Under the pieces are notes generated by a model that was given only the letters and a program-made list of their open reading frames with translations, searched no databases and was not told the origin of the DNA. The position numbers and the translations under genes are program-made. DNA of 18,733 nucleotides. Origin: Burkholderiaceae bacterium (lineage in GTDB: Bacteria; Pseudomonadota; Gammaproteobacteria; Burkholderiales; Burkholderiaceae). Positions 7,735 to 14,780 of the stretch are shown here, one piece after another. The stretch is taken from NCBI GenBank assembly GCA_022701845.1, contig JAKONS010000160.1, positions 1 through 18,733 on the forward strand. Reading direction: 5' to 3'. Each line of letters begins with the position of its first letter. Positions within the stretch are counted from its first letter, which is position 1.

Positions 7735-9211
7735 ACAGCCCATCGCCCTGGCGGCAGCCGCCGCGGCGGCCCTGCTGCTGGCCGGCTGCAGCCTGATCCC
7801 GACCTACGAGCGCCCGGCGCCGCCGGTCGAGGCCGCCTTCCCGCCGGCCCCGGAGATCGCCGGCATGGCGCCGCGCAGCAGCGCCGGCCTGGTGCCGGCC
7901 GAGCTGCCCTACACCCAGTTCTTCAGCGACGAGCGCCTGGTGCGCCTGGTCGGCATCTCGCTGCAGGGCAACCGCGACCTGCGCGCCACCGTGCTGGCGG
8001 TGGAGCAGGCGCGCGCGCTGATCCAGATCCGCCGCGCCGACCAGTTCCCCTCGGTCGGCCTGGGCGTCAACGCCAGCCGCGCGCCCAACACCTTCAACGG
8101 CGGCATCACCAACTACTTCCAGGTCGGGCTGGCGGTCACCGCCTGGGAGCTCGACTTCTTCGGCCGGCTGCAGAGCCTCAAGGAACAGGCCCTGGCCGCC
8201 TACCTGGCCAGCGAAGAGGGCCGGCGCGCGGCGCAGACCTCGCTGGTCTCCGGCGTGGCCAGCGCCTGGCTGGCGCTGCAGGCCGACGAGGAACTGCTGG
8301 AGCTGTCGCGCCGCACCGTCGCCACCCGCGAGGATTCGGTGCGCCTGACCAAGCTGCGGCTGGACAACGGCGTGTCGTCGGCGCTCGACTTCCGGCAGGC
8401 CGAATCGCTGGCCGAGAGCGCCCGCGCCACCCTGGCGCAGAACCAGCGCCTGCGCGCCACCGACGAGAACGCCCTGGTGCTGCTGCTCGGCCAACCGATC
8501 CCGCCGGACATCCGCACCAGCCTGGCGGGCAACCGCCTGGCCGACGCGGCGCCGTTTCCGGACCTGCAGGCCGGCCTGCCGTCGGACCTGCTGGCGCGCC
8601 GGCCCGACATCCGCCAGAGCGAGCAGCAGCTGCGCGCGGCCAACGCCAACATCGGCGCGGCGCGGGCGGCGTTCTTCCCGCGCATCAGCCTGACGGCGCA
8701 GGCGGGCACCGCCAGCAACGAGCTGTCGGGCCTGTTCAAGGACGGCAACTGGGCCTTCACCCTGTCGCCGTCGGCGCTGCTGCCGATCTTCGACGCCGGC
8801 CGCAACCGGGCCAACCTCACCACCGCGCAGGCCGCGCGCGACATCGCGGTGGCGCAGTACGAGAAGTCGATCCAGTCGGCCTTCCGCGAGGTCTCCGACG
8901 CGCTCGCCGGCGAGGCCACGCTGGCCGAGCAGCTGCGCGCGCTGCAGGCGCAGGCGCAGGCCGAGAGCAGCCGCTTCGAGCTGTCCGACCTGCGCTACCG
9001 CAACGGCGTCTCCACCTACCTCGACCTGCTCGACGCACAGCGTTCGCTGTTCACCGCGCAGCAGCTGGTGGTGCAGACCCGGCTGGCGCAGCGCCAGAAC
9101 CAGGTGGCGCTGTACCGTGCGCTGGGCGGCGGCTGGACCGACGCGCCGGAGCTCGGCGCCAGCGCGTCGGCGATCGACCCGGCCGTGCCCGCGGCCAGCG
9201 CGACACGCTGA
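7721..9211 (+). CDS. RND efflux outer-membrane channel lipoprotein (NodT/OprM family)
   Basis: An outer-membrane factor of about 496 residues that forms the TolC-like exit duct of the efflux system. The signal peptide ends in LLLAGC, giving lipidated C23. The two homologous outer-membrane-efflux repeats are seen, with the family motif RRPDIRQSEQQLRAANANIGAARAAFFPRISL (broken here by its loop) from about residue 290, and NGVSTYLDLLDAQRSLFTAQ near the C-terminus. Three in-frame ATGs (7715, 7721, 7727) are possible. I chose 7721 because AAGGA sits five bases upstream, but 7727, giving MRKQ, is also plausible. The start overlaps the pump's stop codon, so translation is likely coupled. A strong hairpin follows the stop codon. 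Confidence 0.95.
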   Translation: MTMRKQPIALAAAAAAALLLAGCSLIPTYERPAPPVEAAFPPAPEIAGMAPRSSAGLVPAELPYTQFFSDERLVRLVGISLQGNRDLRATVLAVEQARALIQIRRADQFPSVGLGVNASRAPNTFNGGITNYFQVGLAVTAWELDFFGRLQSLKEQALAAYLASEEGRRAAQTSLVSGVASAWLALQADEELLELSRRTVATREDSVRLTKLRLDNGVSSALDFRQAESLAESARATLAQNQRLRATDENALVLLLGQPIPPDIRTSLAGNRLADAAPFPDLQAGLPSDLLARRPDIRQSEQQLRAANANIGAARAAFFPRISLTAQAGTASNELSGLFKDGNWAFTLSPSALLPIFDAGRNRANLTTAQAARDIAVAQYEKSIQSAFREVSDALAGEATLAEQLRALQAQAQAESSRFELSDLRYRNGVSTYLDLLDAQRSLFTAQQLVVQTRLAQRQNQVALYRALGGGWTDAPELGASASAIDPAVPAASATR

Positions 9212-9223
9212 GCCTCATGGGAA

Positions 9224-9258
9224 ACCCCCCCTTCGCGCCTGCCTCGCGGCGGGGGGGT
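9224..9258 (+). terminator. Strong hairpin after the efflux operon
   Basis: A run ACCCCCCC (9224-9231) pairs with GGGGGGGT (9251-9258), and CGCG/CGCG forms an inner stem (9234-9237 with 9245-9248). It begins 12 bases after the channel gene's stop codon. It is followed by CTCC and then TATAAT, not a T-tract, so termination may be weak or factor-assisted, or the hairpin may protect the 3' end. Confidence 0.6.
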
Positions 9259-9263
9259 CTCCT

Positions 9264-9269
9264 TATAAT
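9264..9269 (+). promoter_or_regulatory. Candidate -10 element of the cytochrome c5 gene
   Basis: A perfect TATAAT 44 bases before the cytochrome ATG in otherwise GC-rich DNA. The -35 position would fall inside the upstream hairpin, where no TTGACA-like hexamer is seen, so an activator or a different recognition mode may be needed. A start of transcription near 9276 would give a leader of about 38 bases. Confidence 0.5.
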
Positions 9270-9313
9270 CGTGGGCAGAATCCCCCGATAAAAAGCTGAG
9301 GACGCCAAGCCCC

Positions 9314-10243
9314 ATGAGCGAGACACATCCGGCAGAAGATGCCCACGCGGCACACAGCGGCCCGATCAAGAATCCCAAGCAGCTGCTGGTCGCGGTGTTC
9401 TTCTCCTTCGTGGTGCCGATCCTCGTGATCATCGGCCTGGTGATGTTCGTCACCTCAGGCACCAAGCCCGCGCCGGGCGTCAGCGCGGCCGACCAGCAGA
9501 AGGCGGTCGAGGCCCGCATCCAGCGCATCGGCAGCGTCGAGATCCGCGATGCCAACCGCCCGCTCAAGTCGGGCGAGGAAGTCTTCAAGGCGCAGTGCAC
9601 CACCTGCCACACCCCCGGCCTGGTCGGGGCGCCGAAGTTCGGCGACGCGGCCGCCTGGGCGCCGCACATCGCGCACGGCTACGACACCCTGCTGCACTCC
9701 GCGCTGGCCGGCAAGAACGCGATGCCGCCGCAGGGCGGCGGTGATTTCGACGACGTGGAGATCGGCCGGGCGGTGGTCTACATGGCCAACGCGGCCGGCG
9801 CCAAGTTCGCCATGCCCGACCGGCCGGCCGCTGCGCCCACGGCCGATGCGGCCGGCGCGGCTCCCGCCACCGCCGCGGCACCGGCTGCAGCGGCGGCCGC
9901 CGGCACCGCGGCTGCGCCTGCTGCGGCACCTGCCGCCGTACCTGCCGCCGCACCCGCCCCCGCACCTGCGGCGGCCACTGCAGCACCGGTGGCTGCGGCC
10001 GGTGGCGGTGCCGGCGAAGCGCTCTACAAGCAGGCCTGCCAGCTGTGCCATGCCGCCGGTGTCGCCAACGCGCCGAAGTTCGGCGACAAGGCCGCCTGGG
10101 CGCCGCGTATCGCCACCGGTATCGACGCCCTCACCCAGAGCGCGATCAAGGGCAAGGGCGCGATGCCGCCCAAGGGTGGCTCTGCCGCTTCCGACGCCGA
10201 CATCCATGCCGCCGTCGAATACATGGTGAACGCCGCCCGCTGA
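9314..10243 (+). CDS. Membrane-anchored diheme cytochrome c5 family protein
   Basis: A 309-residue electron-transfer protein. A single N-terminal membrane helix (about 23-47, LLVAVFFSFVVPILVIIGLV) anchors two periplasmic cytochrome c5 domains. Each has a heme attachment motif, CTTCH at 95-99 and CQLCH at 242-246, and a candidate axial methionine, M137 and M284, in the repeated AMPPxGG. The two domains are clear duplicates: APKFGDxAAWAPxIA appears in both. They are joined by a linker of about 65 residues made almost only of alanine, proline and threonine. Heme ligation and periplasmic location follow from the family; the electron donor and acceptor are unknown, though cytochrome c5 proteins often serve terminal oxidases. 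GAGGA lies 11 bases before the ATG. The gene has its own likely promoter and converges on the minus-strand cluster. Confidence 0.94.
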   Translation: MSETHPAEDAHAAHSGPIKNPKQLLVAVFFSFVVPILVIIGLVMFVTSGTKPAPGVSAADQQKAVEARIQRIGSVEIRDANRPLKSGEEVFKAQCTTCHTPGLVGAPKFGDAAAWAPHIAHGYDTLLHSALAGKNAMPPQGGGDFDDVEIGRAVVYMANAAGAKFAMPDRPAAAPTADAAGAAPATAAAPAAAAAAGTAAAPAAAPAAVPAAAPAPAPAAATAAPVAAAGGGAGEALYKQACQLCHAAGVANAPKFGDKAAWAPRIATGIDALTQSAIKGKGAMPPKGGSAASDADIHAAVEYMVNAAR

Positions 10244-10265
10244 GCAAGCAGGCGCCCCGGATGCT

Positions 10266-10793
10266 TCAGGCGACCGGGTGGCGCTGGAATCCGCAGCGCG
10301 ATTCCAGCGCTTCCGCCCGCACCGGCAGCGGGTTCCACACCCCCGACTCCACCGCCTCGGCGGCATGCACCATGTCGAGCGTGTGCACCAGCCCCAGCCC
10401 GAGCGGCGTCGCCAGGTACAGCTTTCCGTGTTCGTCGAGCAACGCTTCCCGCACCGCGCCGGCCGGCTCGCCGGTGTGCGCGGTGGCGCTGAAATCGGGC
10501 GCCACCCGCCACACGTAGGGCGCGCATTCCAGCTCCACGTACACCCGCTGCGGACCGTTCTGGAAGAACCAGCGGCCCTGCGCATCGCCCGCGTAGTTGC
10601 GTGCGATGAAGCCCAGCAGCTGCTCGTGGCGCAGCACCGCGCCCCGGCTCTGCGGGCTGTCGGGAAAGCGGCCGGCGGCCTGCGCGGCGTCGTCGCGCAT
10701 GTACCAGTCGCCGCGCGCGTCGAGGCCCAGCCAGCCGAAGCAGTCGGGCACGTTGGGCCACTTGGCCATGGCTTGCTTGACGAGGTCGTCCAT
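10266..10793 (-). CDS. Uncharacterised conserved protein (probably DUF2946 family)
   Basis: A 175-residue soluble protein with no signal peptide or membrane helix. It starts MDDLVKQAMAKWPNVPDCFGWLGLDARGDWYMRDD (the last part is the W-Y-M-R-D block) and contains WFFQNGPQRVYVELE. From memory this pattern is the DUF2946 family common in Burkholderiales, often next to a YheT-type hydrolase as here; the family number is not verified. GGAG about ten bases before the ATG at 10793 supports the start. It is the last gene of a minus-strand cluster, 29 bp after the hydrolase. No catalytic motif is apparent and no function is proposed. Confidence 0.88.
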   Translation of the reverse strand: MDDLVKQAMAKWPNVPDCFGWLGLDARGDWYMRDDAAQAAGRFPDSPQSRGAVLRHEQLLGFIARNYAGDAQGRWFFQNGPQRVYVELECAPYVWRVAPDFSATAHTGEPAGAVREALLDEHGKLYLATPLGLGLVHTLDMVHAAEAVESGVWNPLPVRAEALESRCGFQRHPVA

Positions 10794-10822
10794 CGGTCGT
10801 TTTCTCCGGCGTTGTCGGGTTG

Positions 10823-11863
10823 TCAGCGGGGCGCGCCGGCGGCATGCCCGGCCAGCCAGTCGCAGACGGCCGCGGGCATGGCGTTGACATGGCCCGGCGG
10901 CAGCGCGCCCGCCGGAAAGCCGACATGGCCGCCCTGCGCCGGCCGCCACAGCCGCACCCATTCTCCCCGCACCGCCGCCGGCAGCGAGGCGGCCGGCACG
11001 AACGGGTCGTTGAGCGCATTCAGCACCAGGGCGGGCAGGCGGATCTCGCCCAGCCGCGGCCCGGCCGAGCAGCGCGCCCAGTAGTCCTCGGCATCGCGAA
11101 AGCCGTGCAGCGGCGCGGTGAAGACATCGTCGAAGGCATGCAGGTCGCGCGCCGCGCCCAGGGCCTCGGCATCGAACAGCCCCGGGAACTGCGCCAGCTT
11201 GGCCAGCGCCTTGGGCTTCATGCTGGCCAGGAACATGCGGGTGTAGACATGGCGGTTGAAGCCGCTGCCGATGGCGCGGGCGCCGGCCGCCAGGTCGATC
11301 GGCGAACACACCGCCGCCACCGCGACGGCCTGCCGCCGGGCGGTGGCGCCCGCTTCCTCGGCCCAGCGCAGCAGCGCGTTGCCCCCCAGCGAGACGCCCA
11401 CCGCCAGCACCGGCGCGTCGCCGTGCGCCTGCCGGTGCAGATCGCCCAGGCGCTGCAGCAACCAGCCGATCTCCTCGAAATCACCGGAATGGTAGGCCCG
11501 CGGCGCGCGGTTCAGGGTGCCGCCGCAGCCGCGGAAATGCGGCACCGCGAAAGCCCAGCCGCGCTGCGCGGCCGCCGCGGCGAAGGCCTCGGCATACTGG
11601 CTGCGCGACGAACCCTCGAGCCCGTGGAACAGCACCAGCAATGGGCGTCCGGGCGCCGAAGCCGGTGGCGATGCGATGTCGTCTTCCTGCAGCCAGTCGA
11701 CATCGACGAAGTCGCCGTCGGCCGTATCCCAGCGCATCCGCCGGTAGCGGGGCGGCCGGCCGTCGCCGCGCCGGCCGAACAGCGCCGGCCACACCGTCTG
11801 CAGGTTGCCGCCGGGCAGCCACCACGGCGCGCGGTAGGCGGCGCTGAAATCCGGTGCCGGCAC
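10823..11863 (-). CDS. YheT-type alpha/beta hydrolase (UPF0017 family)
   Basis: A 346-residue serine hydrolase of the AB-hydrolase-4 group. The N-terminus YRAPWWLPGGNLQTVWPAL is the family signature. The catalytic triad is visible as S158 in GVSLGGN, D286 in NALNDPF and H313 in GGHVGF, and HGLEG (80-84) supplies the oxyanion region. Related proteins act on esters or lipids; E. coli YheT has no firm substrate, so none is assigned. The start codon is GTG at 11863, since no ATG precedes the conserved WWLPGG, and the ribosome-binding site is weak. It begins five bases after the stop codon of the NTF2-like gene, so translation is probably coupled. Confidence 0.93.
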   Translation of the reverse strand: MPAPDFSAAYRAPWWLPGGNLQTVWPALFGRRGDGRPPRYRRMRWDTADGDFVDVDWLQEDDIASPPASAPGRPLLVLFHGLEGSSRSQYAEAFAAAAAQRGWAFAVPHFRGCGGTLNRAPRAYHSGDFEEIGWLLQRLGDLHRQAHGDAPVLAVGVSLGGNALLRWAEEAGATARRQAVAVAAVCSPIDLAAGARAIGSGFNRHVYTRMFLASMKPKALAKLAQFPGLFDAEALGAARDLHAFDDVFTAPLHGFRDAEDYWARCSAGPRLGEIRLPALVLNALNDPFVPAASLPAAVRGEWVRLWRPAQGGHVGFPAGALPPGHVNAMPAAVCDWLAGHAAGAPR

Positions 11864-11868
11864 GGCGG

Positions 11869-12321
11869 CTAGTGCAGGGTCTGCGCCGCCTCGGCGCGGG
11901 GCCCCGGCTCGCCGACGGTGCCGGGGCTGGCGTGGTGGGCCACCAGGCGCCAGCCCTGGGCGGTTTTATGGAAGACGTTGGTGGCCACCGCCACCGCCTC
12001 GCGCGTGCCTTCGGGCAGGTCGAGCGTGGCGCGCTCCACCACGCTGTGCACGCTGCTGGCCAGGGTGTCGACGCGGCGCACCTCCTCGATGCGCAGCTGC
12101 AGCGGGCCGCGCGCGAACAGGGCCTCGAAGCTGGCGCGGATCTGCGCCATGCCCACCAGGCGCGGGCCGCCGGGGTGCACGCAGACGATGTCGTCCTCGT
12201 CGGCCCAGCAGGCCATCAGCCGGGCCAGGTCGGCGTTGCGCAGGGCGTCGTAGAACTGCGCCTCGATGTCGTCCGGCCGGCCGCCGACCGCGGCGGTGGC
12301 GCCGATGCGGCTGCTGCGCAT
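11869..12321 (-). CDS. NTF2-like / SnoaL-like protein
   Basis: A 150-residue small soluble protein with the cone-shaped NTF2-like fold of the DUF4440/SnoaL/YybH group. The signature is IEAQFYDALRNADLARLMACWADEDDIVCVHPGG, then LVGMAQIRASFEALF, and near the end TNVFHKTAQGWRLVAHHAS. Members may be enzymes such as cyclases or isomerases, or ligand binders; the substrate here is unknown. The ATG at 12321 has only a weak ribosome-binding site of its own but lies two bases after the stop codon of a 15-codon reading frame with a strong site, so it may be translated by reinitiation. It is the first gene of the cluster with the hydrolase and the DUF2946-like gene. Confidence 0.85.
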   Translation of the reverse strand: MRSSRIGATAAVGGRPDDIEAQFYDALRNADLARLMACWADEDDIVCVHPGGPRLVGMAQIRASFEALFARGPLQLRIEEVRRVDTLASSVHSVVERATLDLPEGTREAVAVATNVFHKTAQGWRLVAHHASPGTVGEPGPRAEAAQTLH

Positions 12322-12323
12322 CG

Positions 12324-12371
12324 TCAGCCCCGTCCGGTGAGGAGCGTCGGTACGGCGGTGGCTGGGCTCAT
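12324..12371 (-). CDS. Possible 15-residue leader peptide coupled to the NTF2-like gene
   Basis: ATG at 12371 is preceded by AGGAGAG with a six-base spacing, the best ribosome-binding site in this region. The reading frame encodes MSPATAVPTLLTGRG and stops at TGA (12324-12326), two bases before the ATG of the NTF2-like gene (TGACGATG). Either this is a translated leader that couples initiation, or a one-base frameshift split the N-terminus from the NTF2-like protein. The peptide has no run of a single amino acid that would suggest classic attenuation. Confidence 0.4.
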   Translation of the reverse strand: MSPATAVPTLLTGRG

Positions 12372-12491
12372 GGTCGGCTCTCCTGAAAAAGATGGGGCGC
12401 AGTGCGGTTGCCGAGCATAGCCGGGGCACGCACAGCAGATGGTGCCGACGGCCTACGGAGCCGCGGGGTGCCTGTGTCAGACTCCGCGTTT

Positions 12492-12512
12492 TGCCGAGCC
12501 CGGCTCGCGGCA
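12492..12512 (+). repeat. GC-rich inverted repeat upstream of lemA
   Basis: TGCCGAGCC and GGCTCGCGGCA form near-perfect arms (one two-base bulge) around a single C, starting about 50 bases and ending about 30 bases before the lemA ATG. It could be a leader hairpin or a DNA-binding palindrome. High local GC makes chance more likely than for an AT-rich site. Confidence 0.3.
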
Positions 12513-12542
12513 CCACCCCACGCGCACCCACGCACCCCCCCC

Positions 12543-13169
12543 ATGCGACAACTCACCCACACCCTGTTCGGCCTGCTGCTGGCGACACTGCTCACCGGCT
12601 GCGGCTACAACGATTTCCAGAGCCTCGACGAGGAATCCAACGCCGCCTGGAGCGAGGTGCAGAACCAGTACCAGCGCCGCGCCGACCTGGTGCCGAACCT
12701 GGTCGCCACCGTCAAGGGCGAGGCCAAGTTCGAGCAGGACACCCTCACCCAGGTGATCGAGGCCCGCTCCCGCGCCACCGCCATCCAGGTCACCCCGGAA
12801 ACCCTGAAGGATCCGCAGGCCTTCGAGCGCTTCCAGCAGGCGCAGAGCCAGCTCGGCGGCGCGCTGTCGCGGCTGCTGGCGGTGTCGGAGGCCTATCCGC
12901 AACTGCAGGCCAACCGCGCCTTCCGCGACCTGCGGGTGCAGCTCGAAGGCACCGAGAACCGCATCACCGTGGCCCGCAACCGCTATATCCAGACCGTGCA
13001 GGCCTACAACGTAAAGGCCCGCAGCTTCCCCACCAACATCACCGCGCGCATCTTCGGCTACACGCCCAAGCCGGCGTTCACCGCCAGCGCCGGCGCGCAG
13101 GACGGCCGGGCGCCGACGGTCGATTTCGGCACCGGCACCGGCAACCTCACGCCGCAGCCGGCGCGCTGA
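12543..13169 (+). CDS. LemA family lipoprotein
   Basis: A 208-residue lipoprotein. The signal MRQLTHTLFGLLLATLLTGC gives lipidated C20 and indicates a periplasmic, membrane-anchored protein. The LemA fold follows: YNDFQSLDEESNAAWSEVQNQYQRRADLVPNLVATVKG is its hallmark first long helix (split here at NQYQRR), then EARSRAT, LLAVSEAYPQLQANRAFRDLRVQLEGTENRI, and ARNRYIQTVQAYNVKARSFPTN. The function of bacterial LemA is unclear. The neighbour pattern LemA, TPM-domain membrane protein, TPM-domain protein is a common conserved one. The ATG at 12543 is chosen because it gives a proper lipoprotein signal; a longer in-frame start at 12402 would bury it. No strong ribosome-binding site is visible. Confidence 0.95.
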   Translation: MRQLTHTLFGLLLATLLTGCGYNDFQSLDEESNAAWSEVQNQYQRRADLVPNLVATVKGEAKFEQDTLTQVIEARSRATAIQVTPETLKDPQAFERFQQAQSQLGGALSRLLAVSEAYPQLQANRAFRDLRVQLEGTENRITVARNRYIQTVQAYNVKARSFPTNITARIFGYTPKPAFTASAGAQDGRAPTVDFGTGTGNLTPQPAR

Positions 13170-13184
13170 CAGGAGCTCGTCCGT

Positions 13185-14210
13185 TTGATCCTCGTTTCGC
13201 TTTCCTCGCAGCGGTCACCGGTCGGCCCGGCGCCACACGGCGGCCGTGGCCGCGCCGCGGCCGCCGTGTTCGCCCTGGTGCTGCTGAGCCTGCTGCTGAT
13301 GCTGTTCGCACCGGCCGCGCAGGCCCAGAAGCTGCAGCCGATTCCGGCCGCGTCGATGCATGTCACCGACAACACCGCCACCTTCGATGCGGCGCAGAAG
13401 AGCGCGCTGGAGGCGCGGCTTGTGAACTTCGAGCAGGCCACCGGTTCGCAGGTCGCCATCCTGATGGTGCAGACCACGGCGCCGGAAGACATCGCCGCCT
13501 ATGCCAACCGGGTCGGCAACACCTGGAAGATCGGCCGCCGCGCCATCGGCGACGGGCTGGTCATCATCGTCGCCAAGCGCGACCGCAAGGTGCGCATCGA
13601 GGTCGCCAAGGCGCTCGAGGGCGCGATCCCCGACCTGGCCGCCAAGGAAGTCATCGACGAGGCCATCACCCCGGCCTTCCGGGTGGGCGACTATGTCGGC
13701 GGCCTGACCGGCGCGCTCGACCGCCTGGAGACCCGCATCCGCGCCGAGGCCCTTCCCTCGCCCAACCCGCCCGGTCCCGACGCGGCGCAGGCCTCGATCG
13801 ACGGCGAGCCGGCCACGCCGCGCAATGCCGGCGGTTTCCAGTGGTTCGACCTGGCGGTGTTCCTGTTCATCGCGGTGCCGCTGCTGGGCGGCGTGCTGCG
13901 GCGGGTGGTCGGCCGCCGGCTGGCGGCGGTGGCAGCGGCGGGCGTCGTCGGCGGGCTGGCCTTCCTGTTCACCTGGAGCCTGATCGCCGCCGGCGTGGCC
14001 GCGGTGCTGGCCTGGGGCCTGGGCATGCTGTCCTGGACCGGGCTGTCGCCGCGCGGCTGGCCGCGCTCGTCCACCGGCGGCGTGATCGCCGGGGGCGGCT
14101 TCGGCAACATGATGGGCGGCGGCTCGCGCGGATCGAGCGGCGGCAACACCGGCTTCCGCTCCGGTGGCGGCGGCGATTTCGGCGGGGGCGGCGCCTCCGG
14201 CGACTGGTGA
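13185..14210 (+). CDS. TPM domain membrane protein with glycine-rich C-terminus (YgcG-like)
   Basis: A 341-residue protein. The signal peptide (hydrophobic 25-41, likely cleavage after A47 in AQA) leads to a TPM domain (about 58-182; DNTATFDAAQKSALEARL, ATGSQVAILMV, WKIGRRAIGDGLVIIVAKRDRKVRIEV). A linker is followed by about three membrane helices (221-239, 247-264, 266-284) and a Gly/Ser-rich tail ending GGGGDFGGGGASGDW, the usual end of this family. TPM domains were linked to photosystem II repair in plants and to acid phosphatase activity; the bacterial role is unsettled. It starts with TTG at 13185, supported by AGGAG nine bases upstream. It lies 15 bp after lemA in the same operon. Confidence 0.93.
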   Translation: MILVSLSSQRSPVGPAPHGGRGRAAAAVFALVLLSLLLMLFAPAAQAQKLQPIPAASMHVTDNTATFDAAQKSALEARLVNFEQATGSQVAILMVQTTAPEDIAAYANRVGNTWKIGRRAIGDGLVIIVAKRDRKVRIEVAKALEGAIPDLAAKEVIDEAITPAFRVGDYVGGLTGALDRLETRIRAEALPSPNPPGPDAAQASIDGEPATPRNAGGFQWFDLAVFLFIAVPLLGGVLRRVVGRRLAAVAAAGVVGGLAFLFTWSLIAAGVAAVLAWGLGMLSWTGLSPRGWPRSSTGGVIAGGGFGNMMGGGSRGSSGGNTGFRSGGGGDFGGGGASGDW

Positions 14211-14225
14211 TCAGGTAGAGACCCC

Positions 14226-14750
14226 ATGGCACATTTCTTCTCGAAGATCGCCCGCATCGTGCGGCACCGCTGGCGCGACGAGCGCGACATCCGCAAGGCG
14301 GTTCCCACCGAGCTGGTGGCCGAACTGCAGCGCCTGGTGGCCGCCAGCGAACGCCACCACACCGGCCAGATCCGCATGTGCATCGAGGCCGGGCTGCCCA
14401 CCAGCTATCTCTGGCGCGGCGCCACGCCGCGCGAGCGCGCGGTGACCCTCTTCGGCAAGCTGCGGGTCTGGGACACCGAGGAGAACAACGGTGTGCTCAT
14501 CTACCTGCTGCTGGCCGACCACGCCATCGAGATCGTCGCCGACCGCGGCCTGAACCGGCATGTCGGCCCTGGCCAGTGGCAGCACCTGGTGGCCCACATG
14601 GGCGACGCCTTTGGTGCCGGCCGCTACCAGGACGGCCTGACCCAGGCGCTGCAGAACGTGGGCACCCTGCTCACCACCTACTTCCCGACGGCGGGCGACG
14701 GCGCGGCCCATCCCAACGAGTTGCCTGACGCGCCGGTGCTGATCGACTGA
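14226..14750 (+). CDS. Soluble TPM domain protein
   Basis: A 174-residue protein without a signal peptide, so probably cytosolic or bound to the inner face of the membrane. It contains a second, shorter TPM-type domain: RHHTGQIRMCIEAGLP, RERAVTLFGKLRVWDTEENNGVLIYLLLADHAIEIVADRGLN (broken across the EENNG turn), and ALQNVGTLLTTYFP. The basic N-terminus MAHFFSKIARIVRHRWRDER could contact membrane or nucleic acid; that is inference. AGGTAGAG five bases before the ATG supports the start. It is the last gene of the LemA/TPM/TPM operon, and its stop is 30 bp from the convergent gntR stop. Confidence 0.92.
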   Translation: MAHFFSKIARIVRHRWRDERDIRKAVPTELVAELQRLVAASERHHTGQIRMCIEAGLPTSYLWRGATPRERAVTLFGKLRVWDTEENNGVLIYLLLADHAIEIVADRGLNRHVGPGQWQHLVAHMGDAFGAGRYQDGLTQALQNVGTLLTTYFPTAGDGAAHPNELPDAPVLID

Positions 14751-14780
14751 CGGGCATACCGCGTCGCGTCGCCGGCCCGG

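Noticed and set aside
4525..7743. A 1072-codon open frame on the minus strand opposite the RND pump
   Set aside because: Its product is dominated by Arg, His, Gln, Ala and Gly with no domain, as expected opposite a GC-rich gene with strong codon bias. The plus-strand pump is unmistakable.
3268..9211. Heavy-metal efflux (CusCBA type) rather than drug efflux
   Set aside because: The pump carries the VVDDAIVVVEN relay and N-terminal MAKFFIDRPIFAWV of the HAE1 drug-efflux group, and an AcrR/TtgR-type repressor rather than a metal-sensing two-component system is adjacent.
10246..10266. Five-base inverted repeat between the cytochrome gene and the DUF2946-like gene as a terminator
   Set aside because: Arms AAGCA/TGCTT are short, the loop is 11 bases and there is no T-tract. 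It is within chance.
12402..12542. In-frame extension of lemA from an earlier ATG
   Set aside because: It would place 47 non-hydrophobic residues before the lipoprotein signal; the ATG at 12543 gives the normal lipobox.
14751..14780. Possible hairpin between the TPM gene and gntR
   Set aside because: Only five paired bases (CGGGC/GCCCG) with a 19-base loop in very GC-rich DNA; not convincing as a terminator.
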